DNA from: Arenibacter palladensis
GTDB taxonomy: Bacteria > Bacteroidota > Bacteroidia > Flavobacteriales > Flavobacteriaceae
NCBI RefSeq assembly: GCF_900129275.1
Contig: NZ_FQUX01000009.1
Location: 1-64,000, forward strand
Direction of reading: 5' to 3'
Length of the DNA stretch: 64,000 nt
Each line of letters opens with the position of its first letter. The stretch's first letter is position 1. The notes beneath the pieces were generated by a model. That model worked only from the letters and a program-made list of their open reading frames with translations, had not been told where the DNA came from and ran no database searches. Shown one piece after another: positions 1 through 7,222 of the stretch. The position numbers and the translations under genes were made by a program.

Positions 1-74
1 AAAAGCATTTTCCCGGCCCGTTATTTCGATTTCTTTTTCTGCACCACATACCCGTTTCCAAGCATGTGGCGCGC

Positions 75-102
75 TGTCTTTACAATATATCAATGAACTT
101 GT
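75..102 (-). promoter_or_regulatory. boxA-like segment of a probable rRNA operon leader
   Basis: Read on the minus strand this segment contains GTTCATTGATATATTG followed by TAAAGACA. It resembles the boxA-type antitermination sequence (GTTCTTTGA plus ATATTG) found in Bacteroidetes rRNA leaders and 16S-23S spacers. It lies about 40-70 bases downstream of the nearer of two tandem promoters that also point left. The 16S gene itself is not in the window, so the assignment rests on resemblance and arrangement. It could also be the leader of another stable RNA operon. Confidence 0.5.
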
Positions 103-140
103 TTACTTCTTTTCGTTCGCCCTGTCTCCCAAAGCGGCTG

Positions 141-170
141 CAAATGTACAGCCTTTTTTTAATCCGCCAA
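141..170 (-). promoter_or_regulatory. Proximal promoter of probable rRNA operon
   Basis: On the minus strand the sequence has a TTG -33 element, exactly 19 bases of spacer, and TACATTTG, a perfect match to the Bacteroidetes -7 consensus TAnnTTTG. It points off the left edge. A second promoter of identical architecture lies 150 bases upstream. A-tracts just upstream of the -33 element could act as UP-like elements. Tandem strong promoters ahead of a boxA-like leader fit an rRNA operon. Confidence 0.6.
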
Positions 171-290
171 GCTTTTTTGAAAAAAAATTATTTTTTCTTT
201 TTGCCCGTAGACCGGAAACAACAACTTTAATGAACGTGGCGCTCCGAACACCTTTTCCGCCGACTCCGACATTGCTTCGTTAGCGGGGTG

Positions 291-320
291 CAAATCTACC
301 ACCCTTTTTTAAATCCACAA
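291..320 (-). promoter_or_regulatory. Distal promoter of probable rRNA operon
   Basis: On the minus strand: TTG, 19 bases, then TAGATTTG, matching TAnnTTTG. Spacing is identical to the promoter at 141-170, and both are followed by a short GC-rich initially transcribed stretch. The two form a P1/P2 pair reading left. Confidence 0.6.
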
Positions 321-626
321 GGGTTTTTTGAAACTTTTTTCGCCTTTTTTTAAGGGCACGCCACAACACGCTGTCAACAAGCATATTGCGACACCGGACG
401 ACCCGCAAAAAGGGAAAACAATTTAACGCTTTTTCCCCGTACCGCAAAACAAAGACGCGTTAAAATTACTACAGGCCGCGCTGGGCCCGCCCGCAGAGGG
501 CAGGGGGCGCAGCCGCACCCCCGGAGCAGGGCAAGGGATACGGCAAAGCACACGGCCCGATATAAGGAGGGAACGCCAAAAAAATTATATTATAATTGTT
601 CAGGAAACATAGAGAATACTCAACCC
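321..626. other. Gene-free region with a GC-rich island
   Basis: No convincing gene was found. A-rich tracts upstream of the leftward promoters occupy 321-360. A markedly GC-rich stretch lies at about 475-575, with runs such as GGGCCCGCCCGC and CCGCACCCCCGG, unlike the AT-rich spacers elsewhere in the window. A short palindrome (AATTATA-T-TATAATT) lies near 583-598. Nothing here has an open frame with recognisable protein character. Confidence 0.5.
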
Positions 627-1313
627 CTACTCCTTGGACTTGTTCTGCTCTTTCCAGATGTTGGTAAGGGTAGCGTAATCGTATTCCAAAACGGAAGGCT
701 GTCTTTCCAAACTAAAATCAGCAAAGGCCCGTTGCAGAATATCCTCTATAAGGTAATCCTCATGCACCAAATCGGGATGGAATTCTTCCTTAATACTTAT
801 GTTGAACATTTTAGCCGTGGTATTGTACCAGAAAGCACGCCAACCACTCCGTAACTCTTTTACCAGATCAAAAGCGGTGACCCCCGTTTGCCTGTAGATC
901 AGCTTTACCAAAATCTGCCCTTCGGTACGCGTTAATTTCTTTAATTCTTCCGAAAACTCGTCCTCAATAAATTTTTGAACCTTGCGTGTAAACCTCCTTT
1001 TATGGGAATTCTTTTTTATATGCTCCAAACTGTCGTTCAGTTCTACCAACCTTTCTGCAGCCAATTTGGCATAGGGATACACCTTCATGGTTTTTCTACG
1101 AAGAATATAATACCTTAACTTATCATTATAGGAGGAAAATTTAAGTCTGCCAAATACATACACTTCATTTAAGGCAATGGAACTCTGAAGTACGGAATCC
1201 CCCTCCATTATTATATATTGCTGGGCCAAGGAATCCAAAGTTTCTTCTGCAACCTGCCCAAAGCCCATAAATCCCACTACACCAAAAAGTATTACTAATA
1301 ATCTTTTTCCCAT
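627..1313 (-). CDS. DUF4294 family exported protein
   Basis: The protein resembles the DUF4294 family of Bacteroidetes, whose function is unknown. An N-terminal signal peptide (MGKRLLVILFGVVGFMGFGQ) suggests export to the periplasm or outer membrane. The conserved core begins near the tract VYVFGRLKFSSYNDKLRYY and includes a basic segment (KKNSHKRRFTRKVQKF). The ATG at 1311-1313 was chosen because it starts the signal peptide; the frame continues upstream only to a TTG. It is divergent from the M42 peptidase gene. Family recognition is from memory of conserved motifs and gives no function. Confidence 0.75.
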   Translation of the reverse strand: MGKRLLVILFGVVGFMGFGQVAEETLDSLAQQYIIMEGDSVLQSSIALNEVYVFGRLKFSSYNDKLRYYILRRKTMKVYPYAKLAAERLVELNDSLEHIKKNSHKRRFTRKVQKFIEDEFSEELKKLTRTEGQILVKLIYRQTGVTAFDLVKELRSGWRAFWYNTTAKMFNISIKEEFHPDLVHEDYLIEDILQRAFADFSLERQPSVLEYDYATLTNIWKEQNKSKE

Positions 1314-1392
1314 TGCCAACACAAAATACAAAAGCCTTGCCAAAATTAACGATAAAGAAAGAATGATATTATTAATTAAAAGTGAATATTGT

Positions 1393-1400
1393 TAAGTTTG
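1393..1400 (+). promoter_or_regulatory. Candidate promoter of the M42 peptidase gene
   Basis: TAAGTTTG matches the Bacteroidetes -7 consensus TAnnTTTG and lies 18 bases before the ATG at 1419. No clear TTG is seen at the -33 position, so support comes from the -7 element and position only. Confidence 0.4.
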
Positions 1401-1418
1401 TATCCAAAATATACGTAA

Positions 1419-2507
1419 ATGAGCGCTAAAAAGATCCTTACCAAAAAATCCATAGATTTTTTAGAGAAATATTTAAACAATGCCTCCCCCACAGGTTACG
1501 AATGGGAAGGGCAAAAATTATGGATGGAGTATTTAAAACCTTATGTAGATACTTTTATCACCGACACTTATGGAACTGCCGTAGGGGTCATAAATCCAGA
1601 TGCCAAATATAAAGTGGTTATAGAAGGACATTCCGATGAAATATCCTGGTATGTCAACTACATAACCGACAACGGTTTGATCTATGTTATCCGTAACGGA
1701 GGAAGCGATCACCAAATTGCTCCTTCAAAATGGGTGGATATCCACACCAAAAAAGGAATCGTAAAAGGTATATTTGGATGGCCGGCCATACACACTAGGG
1801 ACAGCTCCAAAGAAGAGCCCCCAAAATTGGACAATATTTTTATAGATATAGGCGCCAAAGACAAGGCGGAAGTGGAAAAATTGGGGGTACACGTTGGATG
1901 CGTAATTACCTACCCGGACACCTTCCAAATTCTGAACAAAGATAAATTTGTTTGTCGCGCCATAGACAACCGCGTTGGTGGTTTTATGATCGCCGAAGTG
2001 GCCCGACTCCTCAAGGAAAACAAAAAGACGCTCCCGTTTGGACTATATATAACCAATGCCGTACAGGAAGAAATTGGATTAAAGGGCGCTGAAATGATTA
2101 CCCAGACCATAAAACCGAACATTGCGATAGTCACGGACGTTTGCCATGACACCACTACGCCCATGATCGAGAAAAAGAAACAAGGTCATACCGAAATAGG
2201 TGCAGGCCCAGTAATCTCCTATGCCCCGGCCGTGCAAAATAAACTTCGTGAACGAATTATTGAAACTGCCGAAACCAACAAGATTCCTTTTCAGCGCATG
2301 GCCGCTTCGAGATACACCGGTACGGATACCGATGCCTTTGCCTACAGCAATGGCGGAGTGGCGTCAGTATTGATTTCCCTACCCCTGAGATATATGCATA
2401 CCACTGTTGAAACAGTACATAAGGATGATGTGGAAAACGTTATTCGGTTGATCTACGAAACACTTTTAAATATAAATGAAGGAGAAACTTTTAGCTACTT
2501 TGAATAG
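1419..2507 (+). CDS. M42 family metallo-aminopeptidase
   Basis: Cytosolic binuclear zinc or cobalt aminopeptidase of the M42 (glutamyl/PepA-like, tetrahedral TET) family, which removes N-terminal residues from peptides. The expected metal and catalytic residues are present: H71 and D73 in EGHSDE, D183 in AIDNR, the catalytic pair E217-E218 in QEEIGLKGA, D240 in VTDVCHD and H327 in LRYMHTTVE. At 362 residues it has the usual family length and no signal peptide. The gene stands alone, with its own terminator just downstream. Substrate preference cannot be read from the sequence. Confidence 0.93.
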   Translation: MSAKKILTKKSIDFLEKYLNNASPTGYEWEGQKLWMEYLKPYVDTFITDTYGTAVGVINPDAKYKVVIEGHSDEISWYVNYITDNGLIYVIRNGGSDHQIAPSKWVDIHTKKGIVKGIFGWPAIHTRDSSKEEPPKLDNIFIDIGAKDKAEVEKLGVHVGCVITYPDTFQILNKDKFVCRAIDNRVGGFMIAEVARLLKENKKTLPFGLYITNAVQEEIGLKGAEMITQTIKPNIAIVTDVCHDTTTPMIEKKKQGHTEIGAGPVISYAPAVQNKLRERIIETAETNKIPFQRMAASRYTGTDTDAFAYSNGGVASVLISLPLRYMHTTVETVHKDDVENVIRLIYETLLNINEGETFSYFE

Positions 2508-2516
2508 TCTTTACCG

Positions 2517-2548
2517 AAAATCCTCCCTTTTTGGGGAGGATTTTTTTT
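2517..2548 (+). terminator. Rho-independent terminator after the M42 gene
   Basis: AATCCTCCC and GGGAGGATT pair around a short T-rich loop and are followed by a run of T. It lies ten bases after the peptidase stop codon. Confidence 0.85.
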
Positions 2549-2586
2549 GTAATATGTATTCAATCAATTATTCAATATAGGCTTAC

Positions 2587-3135
2587 ATGGATGAATTAAT
2601 AGACGTATTGGATGCCGAAGGGAATTACACCGGCAAATCCATCATGAAATCAGAGGCACACAGAAAGGGTGTTTTTCACCCTAGTATACATGTTTGGCTT
2701 TTTACCAAAAACGGGGAAATACTTATTCAACAACGCGCCAAAAACAAAGATACCCATCCCGGACTTTGGGATGTATCCGTGGCAGGCCATATAGGTGCCG
2801 GTGAGGATGTAACGGAATCTGCCATTAGGGAAGTCCAGGAAGAGATAGGACTTCCAACAAAAAGCAAAGACCTGCTCAAAATAGGGGTATTCAAATACAG
2901 CCACCAACATCATAAAGATTTATTGGACTGTGAATTTCACCATACCTTTTTATGTGAATTGAAAGTACCCTTGGCCACGCTTGAAATGCAAGAAAGCGAA
3001 GTGGCCGATCTTAGCCTGATTTCAATGGACAGATTGAAAAAGGAACTGGAAAGCAAAATACATTCCAAGAAATACGTGCCTTATGATATGGATTATTACA
3101 ACACTGTGTTGAACGCCATAAAGAAACGGCTATAG
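2587..3135 (+). CDS. Nudix hydrolase, isopentenyl-diphosphate isomerase-like
   Basis: Nudix-fold enzyme. A complete Nudix box (G-x5-E-x7-RE-U-x-EE-x-G-U) spans residues 67-89 with E73, R81-E82 and E85-E86, so metal-dependent diphosphate chemistry is expected. The N-terminal tract (EGNYTGKSIMKSEAHRKGVFH) and the sequence HPGLWDVSVAGH resemble the YfcD and type I isopentenyl-diphosphate isomerase-like subgroup, but the substrate is unknown. The 182-residue length suits a single Nudix domain. Its end overlaps the convergent hisS gene by six bases. Confidence 0.85.
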   Translation: MDELIDVLDAEGNYTGKSIMKSEAHRKGVFHPSIHVWLFTKNGEILIQQRAKNKDTHPGLWDVSVAGHIGAGEDVTESAIREVQEEIGLPTKSKDLLKIGVFKYSHQHHKDLLDCEFHHTFLCELKVPLATLEMQESEVADLSLISMDRLKKELESKIHSKKYVPYDMDYYNTVLNAIKKRL

Positions 3136-4506
3136 GCCTTGGTAAAATAGCTCAGGGGTATCTAAGCTATATGTTTGTTGCCCTCCTTTAACCATATCCT
3201 TAACCACAAAGGAATTGCTACCCAATTCCTGCTCCCCGATCAACACCACAAAAGGAACATTCCTATTATTGGCATATTTCATTTGTTTCTGCATCTTGGC
3301 ACTAGACGGATAAAGATCACATTTAATACCTGCCCTCCTTAATTGATGAACCAGTTTTAAAGAAGTCAACGCTTCCTTTTCCCCGAAATTAACGCAGAGG
3401 ACCTGTAAGGATTGATCAATGGTTTCAGGAAACAGCCCCAACTCTTCCAATACTAAATAAATACGGTCCAGACCAAAAGAGATCCCTACTCCGCTCACAT
3501 CTTTAAGCCCAAAGATGCCGGTAAGGTCGTCATAACGTCCGCCGCCACCAATAGACCCCATACTTACTCCTTCCGGAGCAGCTACTTCAAATATGGCCCC
3601 GGTATAGTAATTAAGTCCCCTAGCCAAAGTAACATCTATCCTTAGGTTTGCAGATTGTAATCCTAGTTCCTCCAAAGTTTCAATAATAAATCTTAACTCC
3701 CCTACTCCTTTGCTCCCTTCCTCGGAATCCCTTAACAATTCACTTAAAACCGAAAGCTGCTCCAAGTTACTTCCACTCAGTGCAAATAAAGGGGCCGCTT
3801 TTTCAATGGCTGCATCAGAAATACCTTTTTCCCTCATTTCTTTGGAAACCCCATCAATCCCTATTTTGTCCAGCTTATCCAAAGCCACGGTAAAGTCGAT
3901 CAATTTATCGCGTTCCCCGATGACTTCCGCAATCCCGGCCAATATCTTCCTGTTGTTTAACTTAATGGTTACTCCTTCCAGCTTTAAATCCGTAAAAACA
4001 GCATCGTACAACTGTACCAATTCCACTTCCTGCAACAGTGAATCTGACCCTACCACATCGGCATCGCACTGAAAAAATTCACGAAAACGCCCTTTTTGGG
4101 GTCTATCTGCACGCCATACCGGTTGGATCTGATATCGTTTAAAAGGAAAGTCGATTTCATTTTGATGCATTACCACGTAACGGGCAAAGGGCACGGTAAG
4201 ATCATAACGCAGTGCCTTCTCCGAAATCTTTGAGGTTATGGCACTTGAGTCTTTAGTAGCATATAGAGCATCATTCACCTTATTCAAAAAATCCCCGGAA
4301 TTAAGAATTTTAAAGATCAATCGATCGCCTTCGTCACCATATTTCCCCATTAAGGTTTCAGAATTTTCAAAGGACGGTGTTTCAATAGGTTGAAAACCGT
4401 AGGTCTGAAAATGCTTTTTTACCACATCAAAAATATAATTTCTCTTATTGACTTCAGAAGGGGAAAAGTCCCTAGTTCCTTTAGGTATGGATGGTTTTTG
4501 TGCCAT
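3130..4506 (-). CDS. hisS: Histidine--tRNA ligase
   Basis: Class II aminoacyl-tRNA synthetase that charges tRNA-His in the cytosol. Class II motif 2 is at about residues 129-152 (QPVWRADRPQKGRFREFFQCDAD region). The histidine-binding signature RGLNYYTG is at 296-303, a glycine-rich GGGGRYDDL follows, and motif 3 (GVGISFGLDR) is at 339-348. The C-terminal anticodon-binding domain is present. At 458 residues it is full length. It is single-copy in this window and convergent with the Nudix gene. Confidence 0.97.
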   Translation of the reverse strand: MAQKPSIPKGTRDFSPSEVNKRNYIFDVVKKHFQTYGFQPIETPSFENSETLMGKYGDEGDRLIFKILNSGDFLNKVNDALYATKDSSAITSKISEKALRYDLTVPFARYVVMHQNEIDFPFKRYQIQPVWRADRPQKGRFREFFQCDADVVGSDSLLQEVELVQLYDAVFTDLKLEGVTIKLNNRKILAGIAEVIGERDKLIDFTVALDKLDKIGIDGVSKEMREKGISDAAIEKAAPLFALSGSNLEQLSVLSELLRDSEEGSKGVGELRFIIETLEELGLQSANLRIDVTLARGLNYYTGAIFEVAAPEGVSMGSIGGGGRYDDLTGIFGLKDVSGVGISFGLDRIYLVLEELGLFPETIDQSLQVLCVNFGEKEALTSLKLVHQLRRAGIKCDLYPSSAKMQKQMKYANNRNVPFVVLIGEQELGSNSFVVKDMVKGGQQTYSLDTPELFYQGL

Positions 4507-4570
4507 TGTTTATAATTCTGTTGTAAATATAGTGGATTGTAGAATTTTGCCTATGCCGGATAGCATAAAA

Positions 4571-5041
4571 TTAACCTATTAGATTATCGAACCATTTGTA
4601 TAGTTCTCCTTTGGTAATCACAGCTCCTTGTTTTATTAAATTAAACTTATCCAGGTTTTTATCGGCAGAATACGCTTTGGAGGCCGTTAAATATTCCACA
4701 AAATCTGATTGATAGTTTTTTCTGAACCAAGAAAAGCCCTCTTTGGTACTAAGATCAACATCCGGATTCATCACCTTTACGGATATAAGCTTCATTTCCT
4801 TTTCTTCTGTATGGAATAAATGCATTTGCTGTGCGGATATATTTTCCAAAAACTTTACTTTGGACAATACTCCCTCCCAAATTAAATCGCTAAAAACATC
4901 CAGTTCCTCCTCTGCTACCTCCGGTTTTTCTTTCTTCAACTTTTCCCATTCTTCCCCTGTAATGGACTGGGTAGCCAAAAAATTGATAAACTCTTGGTGC
5001 AACTCTTCTAGCTGCTGTCTTGTTAGTCTTAAGTATTTCAT
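4571..5041 (-). CDS. DUF6495 family protein
   Basis: A small cytosolic protein of about 156 residues that resembles the DUF6495 family of flavobacteria. The conserved N-terminus reads KYLRLTRQQLEELHQEFINF and is followed by ATQSITGEEWEKLK. No signal peptide or membrane segment is visible, and its function is unknown. An ATG 33 bases upstream is in frame, but MKYLRLT is preferred because I recall homologues starting there. It lies between hisS and the ribosomal protein operon on the same strand and is separated from that operon by a terminator. Confidence 0.75.
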   Translation of the reverse strand: MKYLRLTRQQLEELHQEFINFLATQSITGEEWEKLKKEKPEVAEEELDVFSDLIWEGVLSKVKFLENISAQQMHLFHTEEKEMKLISVKVMNPDVDLSTKEGFSWFRKNYQSDFVEYLTASKAYSADKNLDKFNLIKQGAVITKGELYKWFDNLIG

Positions 5042-5132
5042 TTTGCCACTAAATTTCAATAATGCCCTGCCCATGAAACCAGGGTGGACATATGGAACAT
5101 TTTTTTGCTGTGAATTTTAAGGTAATTAACAT

Positions 5133-5159
5133 AAAAAAGGCCACATAAATGCGGCCTTT
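5133..5159 (-). terminator. Terminator of the rpsF-rpsR-rplI operon
   Basis: On the minus strand AAAGGCCGC pairs with GTGGCCTTT around a short AT loop and is followed by a T run. It sits about 25 bases past the rplI stop codon. Confidence 0.85.
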
Positions 5160-5181
5160 CATATTACTTATCCGGATAAGA

Positions 5182-5637
5182 TTATCCTTTTGCCTCTGCA
5201 ACCACTTCAAATGGAAAATCGACTACCACATCTCTGTGCAATCTTATTTGAGCATTGTAAGGACCAGTCCTTTTTACAGCACCACCTTGAATAGATATAT
5301 ATTTTCTATCCAAAGAATGTCCAGCTTTTTCCAAAGCATCGGCCAAATCTATATTGGTGATAGATCCAAATAATTTATCTCCGGCACCAGCTTTTGCAGC
5401 AATCTTGATTTCCAATTGTTTAATGGCTTCTGCAGTCTTATTGGCAGCATCAACAATCTTCTTCTCTTTGTGAGCTCTTTGTTTTAGGTTCTCTGCCAAT
5501 ACTTTTTTGGCTGATGGCGTAGCTAAAGAGGCCAATCCTCTAGGGATTAGGTAATTTCTACCAAAACCATTCTTTACGTTCACCAAATCATCTTTAAAAC
5601 CTAAGTTTTGTACGTCTTCCTTTAATATAAGTTCCAT
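5182..5637 (-). CDS. rplI: 50S ribosomal protein L9
   Basis: Structural protein of the large ribosomal subunit that binds 23S rRNA. The N-terminal domain carries the L9 signature (MELILKEDVQNLGFKDDLV followed by VKNGFGRNYLIPRGLA). A long connecting helix rich in K and E joins it to the C-terminal domain (GDKLFGSITNIDLADAL onward). At 151 residues it is the usual length. It is the last gene of a three-gene operon, 13 bases after rpsR. Confidence 0.97.
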   Translation of the reverse strand: MELILKEDVQNLGFKDDLVNVKNGFGRNYLIPRGLASLATPSAKKVLAENLKQRAHKEKKIVDAANKTAEAIKQLEIKIAAKAGAGDKLFGSITNIDLADALEKAGHSLDRKYISIQGGAVKRTGPYNAQIRLHRDVVVDFPFEVVAEAKG

Positions 5638-5650
5638 CGTCCGTTTCTTT

Positions 5651-5947
5651 TTATTTTAATAAATCGCCAACATAAGGCATTAAAGCTAAATGACGCGCTC
5701 TTTTTACAGCAACAGCCACTTTACGCTGATATTTCAAGGAAGTTCCAGTAAGTCTTCTTGGAAGCAATTTACCTTGCTCATTTACCAATTTAATCAAGAA
5801 ATCAGGATCCTTGTAATCTACATATTTAATACCTGACTTTTTGAAACGACAATATTTCTTTTGAGTATTGGTCTCTATATTAAGAGGAGTAAGATATCTG
5901 ATCTCTCCGTCTTTTTTACCTTTTGCTTGTTGTTCTATTGATGCCAT
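5651..5947 (-). CDS. rpsR: 30S ribosomal protein S18
   Basis: Small-subunit ribosomal protein that binds together with S6. The conserved block [27 protein letters not shown] spans about residues 41-68 and is followed by [21 protein letters not shown]. At 98 residues it is slightly longer than the enterobacterial form because of an N-terminal extension ([19 protein letters not shown]), which I recall from Bacteroidetes. It lies between rpsF and rplI. Confidence 0.97.
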   Translation of the reverse strand: MASIEQQAKGKKDGEIRYLTPLNIETNTQKKYCRFKKSGIKYVDYKDPDFLIKLVNEQGKLLPRRLTGTSLKYQRKVAVAVKRARHLALMPYVGDLLK

Positions 5948-5952
5948 AATCC

Positions 5953-6291
5953 TTACGCTTTAGCTTTTAACTTTGTTCTTCTTCTTTCTGCCCATGATAC
6001 GGCGTGCTTGTCTAATTTCACAGTTAGAAAACGCATAACTCGCTCGTCCCTTCTGAATTCCAATTCGTAAGGGGCAACAACGTCGCCTTCAGCTGTAAAC
6101 TCGAACAAATGGTAAAAACCACTTTTCTTGTGTTGGATAGGATAGGCCAATTTCTTTAGCCCCCAGTTTTCTTTGGCTACCATCTTGGCACCTTTGTTAA
6201 TTAAGAAATCCTCAAATTTCTTAACTGTTTCCTCTATCTGAACATCAGATAGAACGGGATTTAAAATGAAAACAGTTTCGTAATTGTTCAT
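5953..6291 (-). CDS. rpsF: 30S ribosomal protein S6
   Basis: Small-subunit ribosomal protein that pairs with S18. The S6 fold is recognised by [21 protein letters not shown] at the start, the conserved [20 protein letters not shown] in the middle, and [16 protein letters not shown]. At 112 residues it is the usual length. First gene of the rpsF-rpsR-rplI operon, five bases before rpsR. In many bacteria this operon is autoregulated by S6:S18 binding to the leader; no such structure was established here. Confidence 0.97.
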   Translation of the reverse strand: MNNYETVFILNPVLSDVQIEETVKKFEDFLINKGAKMVAKENWGLKKLAYPIQHKKSGFYHLFEFTAEGDVVAPYELEFRRDERVMRFLTVKLDKHAVSWAERRRTKLKAKA

Positions 6292-6314
6292 ATGTTTAAA
6301 ATTTTTTAAGTGTG

Positions 6315-6345
6315 CAAAAGTAATTATTTTTTGTTCATATCACAA
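6315..6345 (-). promoter_or_regulatory. Promoter of the rpsF operon
   Basis: On the minus strand a TTG element, 20 bases, then TACTTTTG (TAnnTTTG consensus), ending 23 bases before the rpsF start codon. Confidence 0.6.
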
Positions 6346-6525
6346 GAAAATGGAAAAATCTTCGTTATACCTAGAGAAAACATAATATCGAACTTAACCA
6401 AAAACAATTAAACTATGGTCATTGCCATTTACACAACAATTACTGCAATGTTTACAACTTTTGTTGTACATCAGCGTGATTTTTAAGTACTTTGTCGATG
6501 ATTTAACCCCACAAATCAACCATTT

Positions 6526-7218
6526 ATGAAATTAAGAAGCATTATCGTGGACGACTCGTCCATGCAGCGGATGGCAGTTGCCAAACTGGTGAATAACCAT
6601 CCGAATCTGGCTTTGGTAGCTGAGTACAGTAACGCCATTGAGGCCAAGAACGGCATCAAAAACAATGAAATCGATTTAATTTTCTTAGATGTAGAGATGC
6701 CCATTATCACTGGATTCGACCTATTGGAGTCCTTGGATAACAGTCCTCAGGTAATTTTGATCACCGGAAAACCCGATTATGCCCTTAAGGCATTTGACTA
6801 CGATGTAACGGATTACCTTCACAAACCTATTACCCTTTCACGTTTTGACGCATCCGTTAAGCGGGCCGTAGCAAAATACGAGCAAATCAATAAGGTAACG
6901 GAAGACGAAGAACATATATTTGTTAAGAGTAACTTAAAGAAAAGAAAGGTTATTTTGAACGAGATAAAATGGATCGAAGCCTTGGGCGACTACATAAAAC
7001 TAGTTACAGATGAGGCCAATATCGTAATTTTATCAACAATGAAATCTTTTGAAAAACAGTTGCCGGAAGACAAGTTTTTGAGAATTCACAAATCCTATAT
7101 TGTCAACTTGGAGAAAGTAGAGAAGTTTAATAGTAAAAATGTAGAAGTTAGTGGAAAACAAATACCTCTAAGTAGAAATAAGAAAACTGAATTGGCAGAG
7201 GCTCTAAATAATTTTTAG
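6526..7218 (+). CDS. LytTR-family response regulator, orphan
   Basis: Two-domain response regulator acting as a cytosolic transcription factor. The receiver domain (about residues 1-115) has the acidic pair D9-D10, the phospho-acceptor D55 in IFLDVEMP, T80 and K100. The C-terminal LytTR DNA-binding domain (about 125-225) includes FVKSNLKKRKV, IKWIEALGDYIKL and FLRIHKSYIVNL. No histidine kinase gene is adjacent, so its partner must lie elsewhere; cross-talk with the LytS-type kinase at 57-58 kb is possible but not shown. The receiver domain begins directly at the ATG. Targets are unknown. Confidence 0.9.
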   Translation: MKLRSIIVDDSSMQRMAVAKLVNNHPNLALVAEYSNAIEAKNGIKNNEIDLIFLDVEMPIITGFDLLESLDNSPQVILITGKPDYALKAFDYDVTDYLHKPITLSRFDASVKRAVAKYEQINKVTEDEEHIFVKSNLKKRKVILNEIKWIEALGDYIKLVTDEANIVILSTMKSFEKQLPEDKFLRIHKSYIVNLEKVEKFNSKNVEVSGKQIPLSRNKKTELAEALNNF

Positions 7219-7222
7219 ATAG

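Noticed and set aside
6400-6525. Possible LytTR binding sites upstream of the orphan regulator
   Set aside because: CAACAA/TTGTTG segments are present but do not form the regularly spaced direct repeats expected for LytTR sites.
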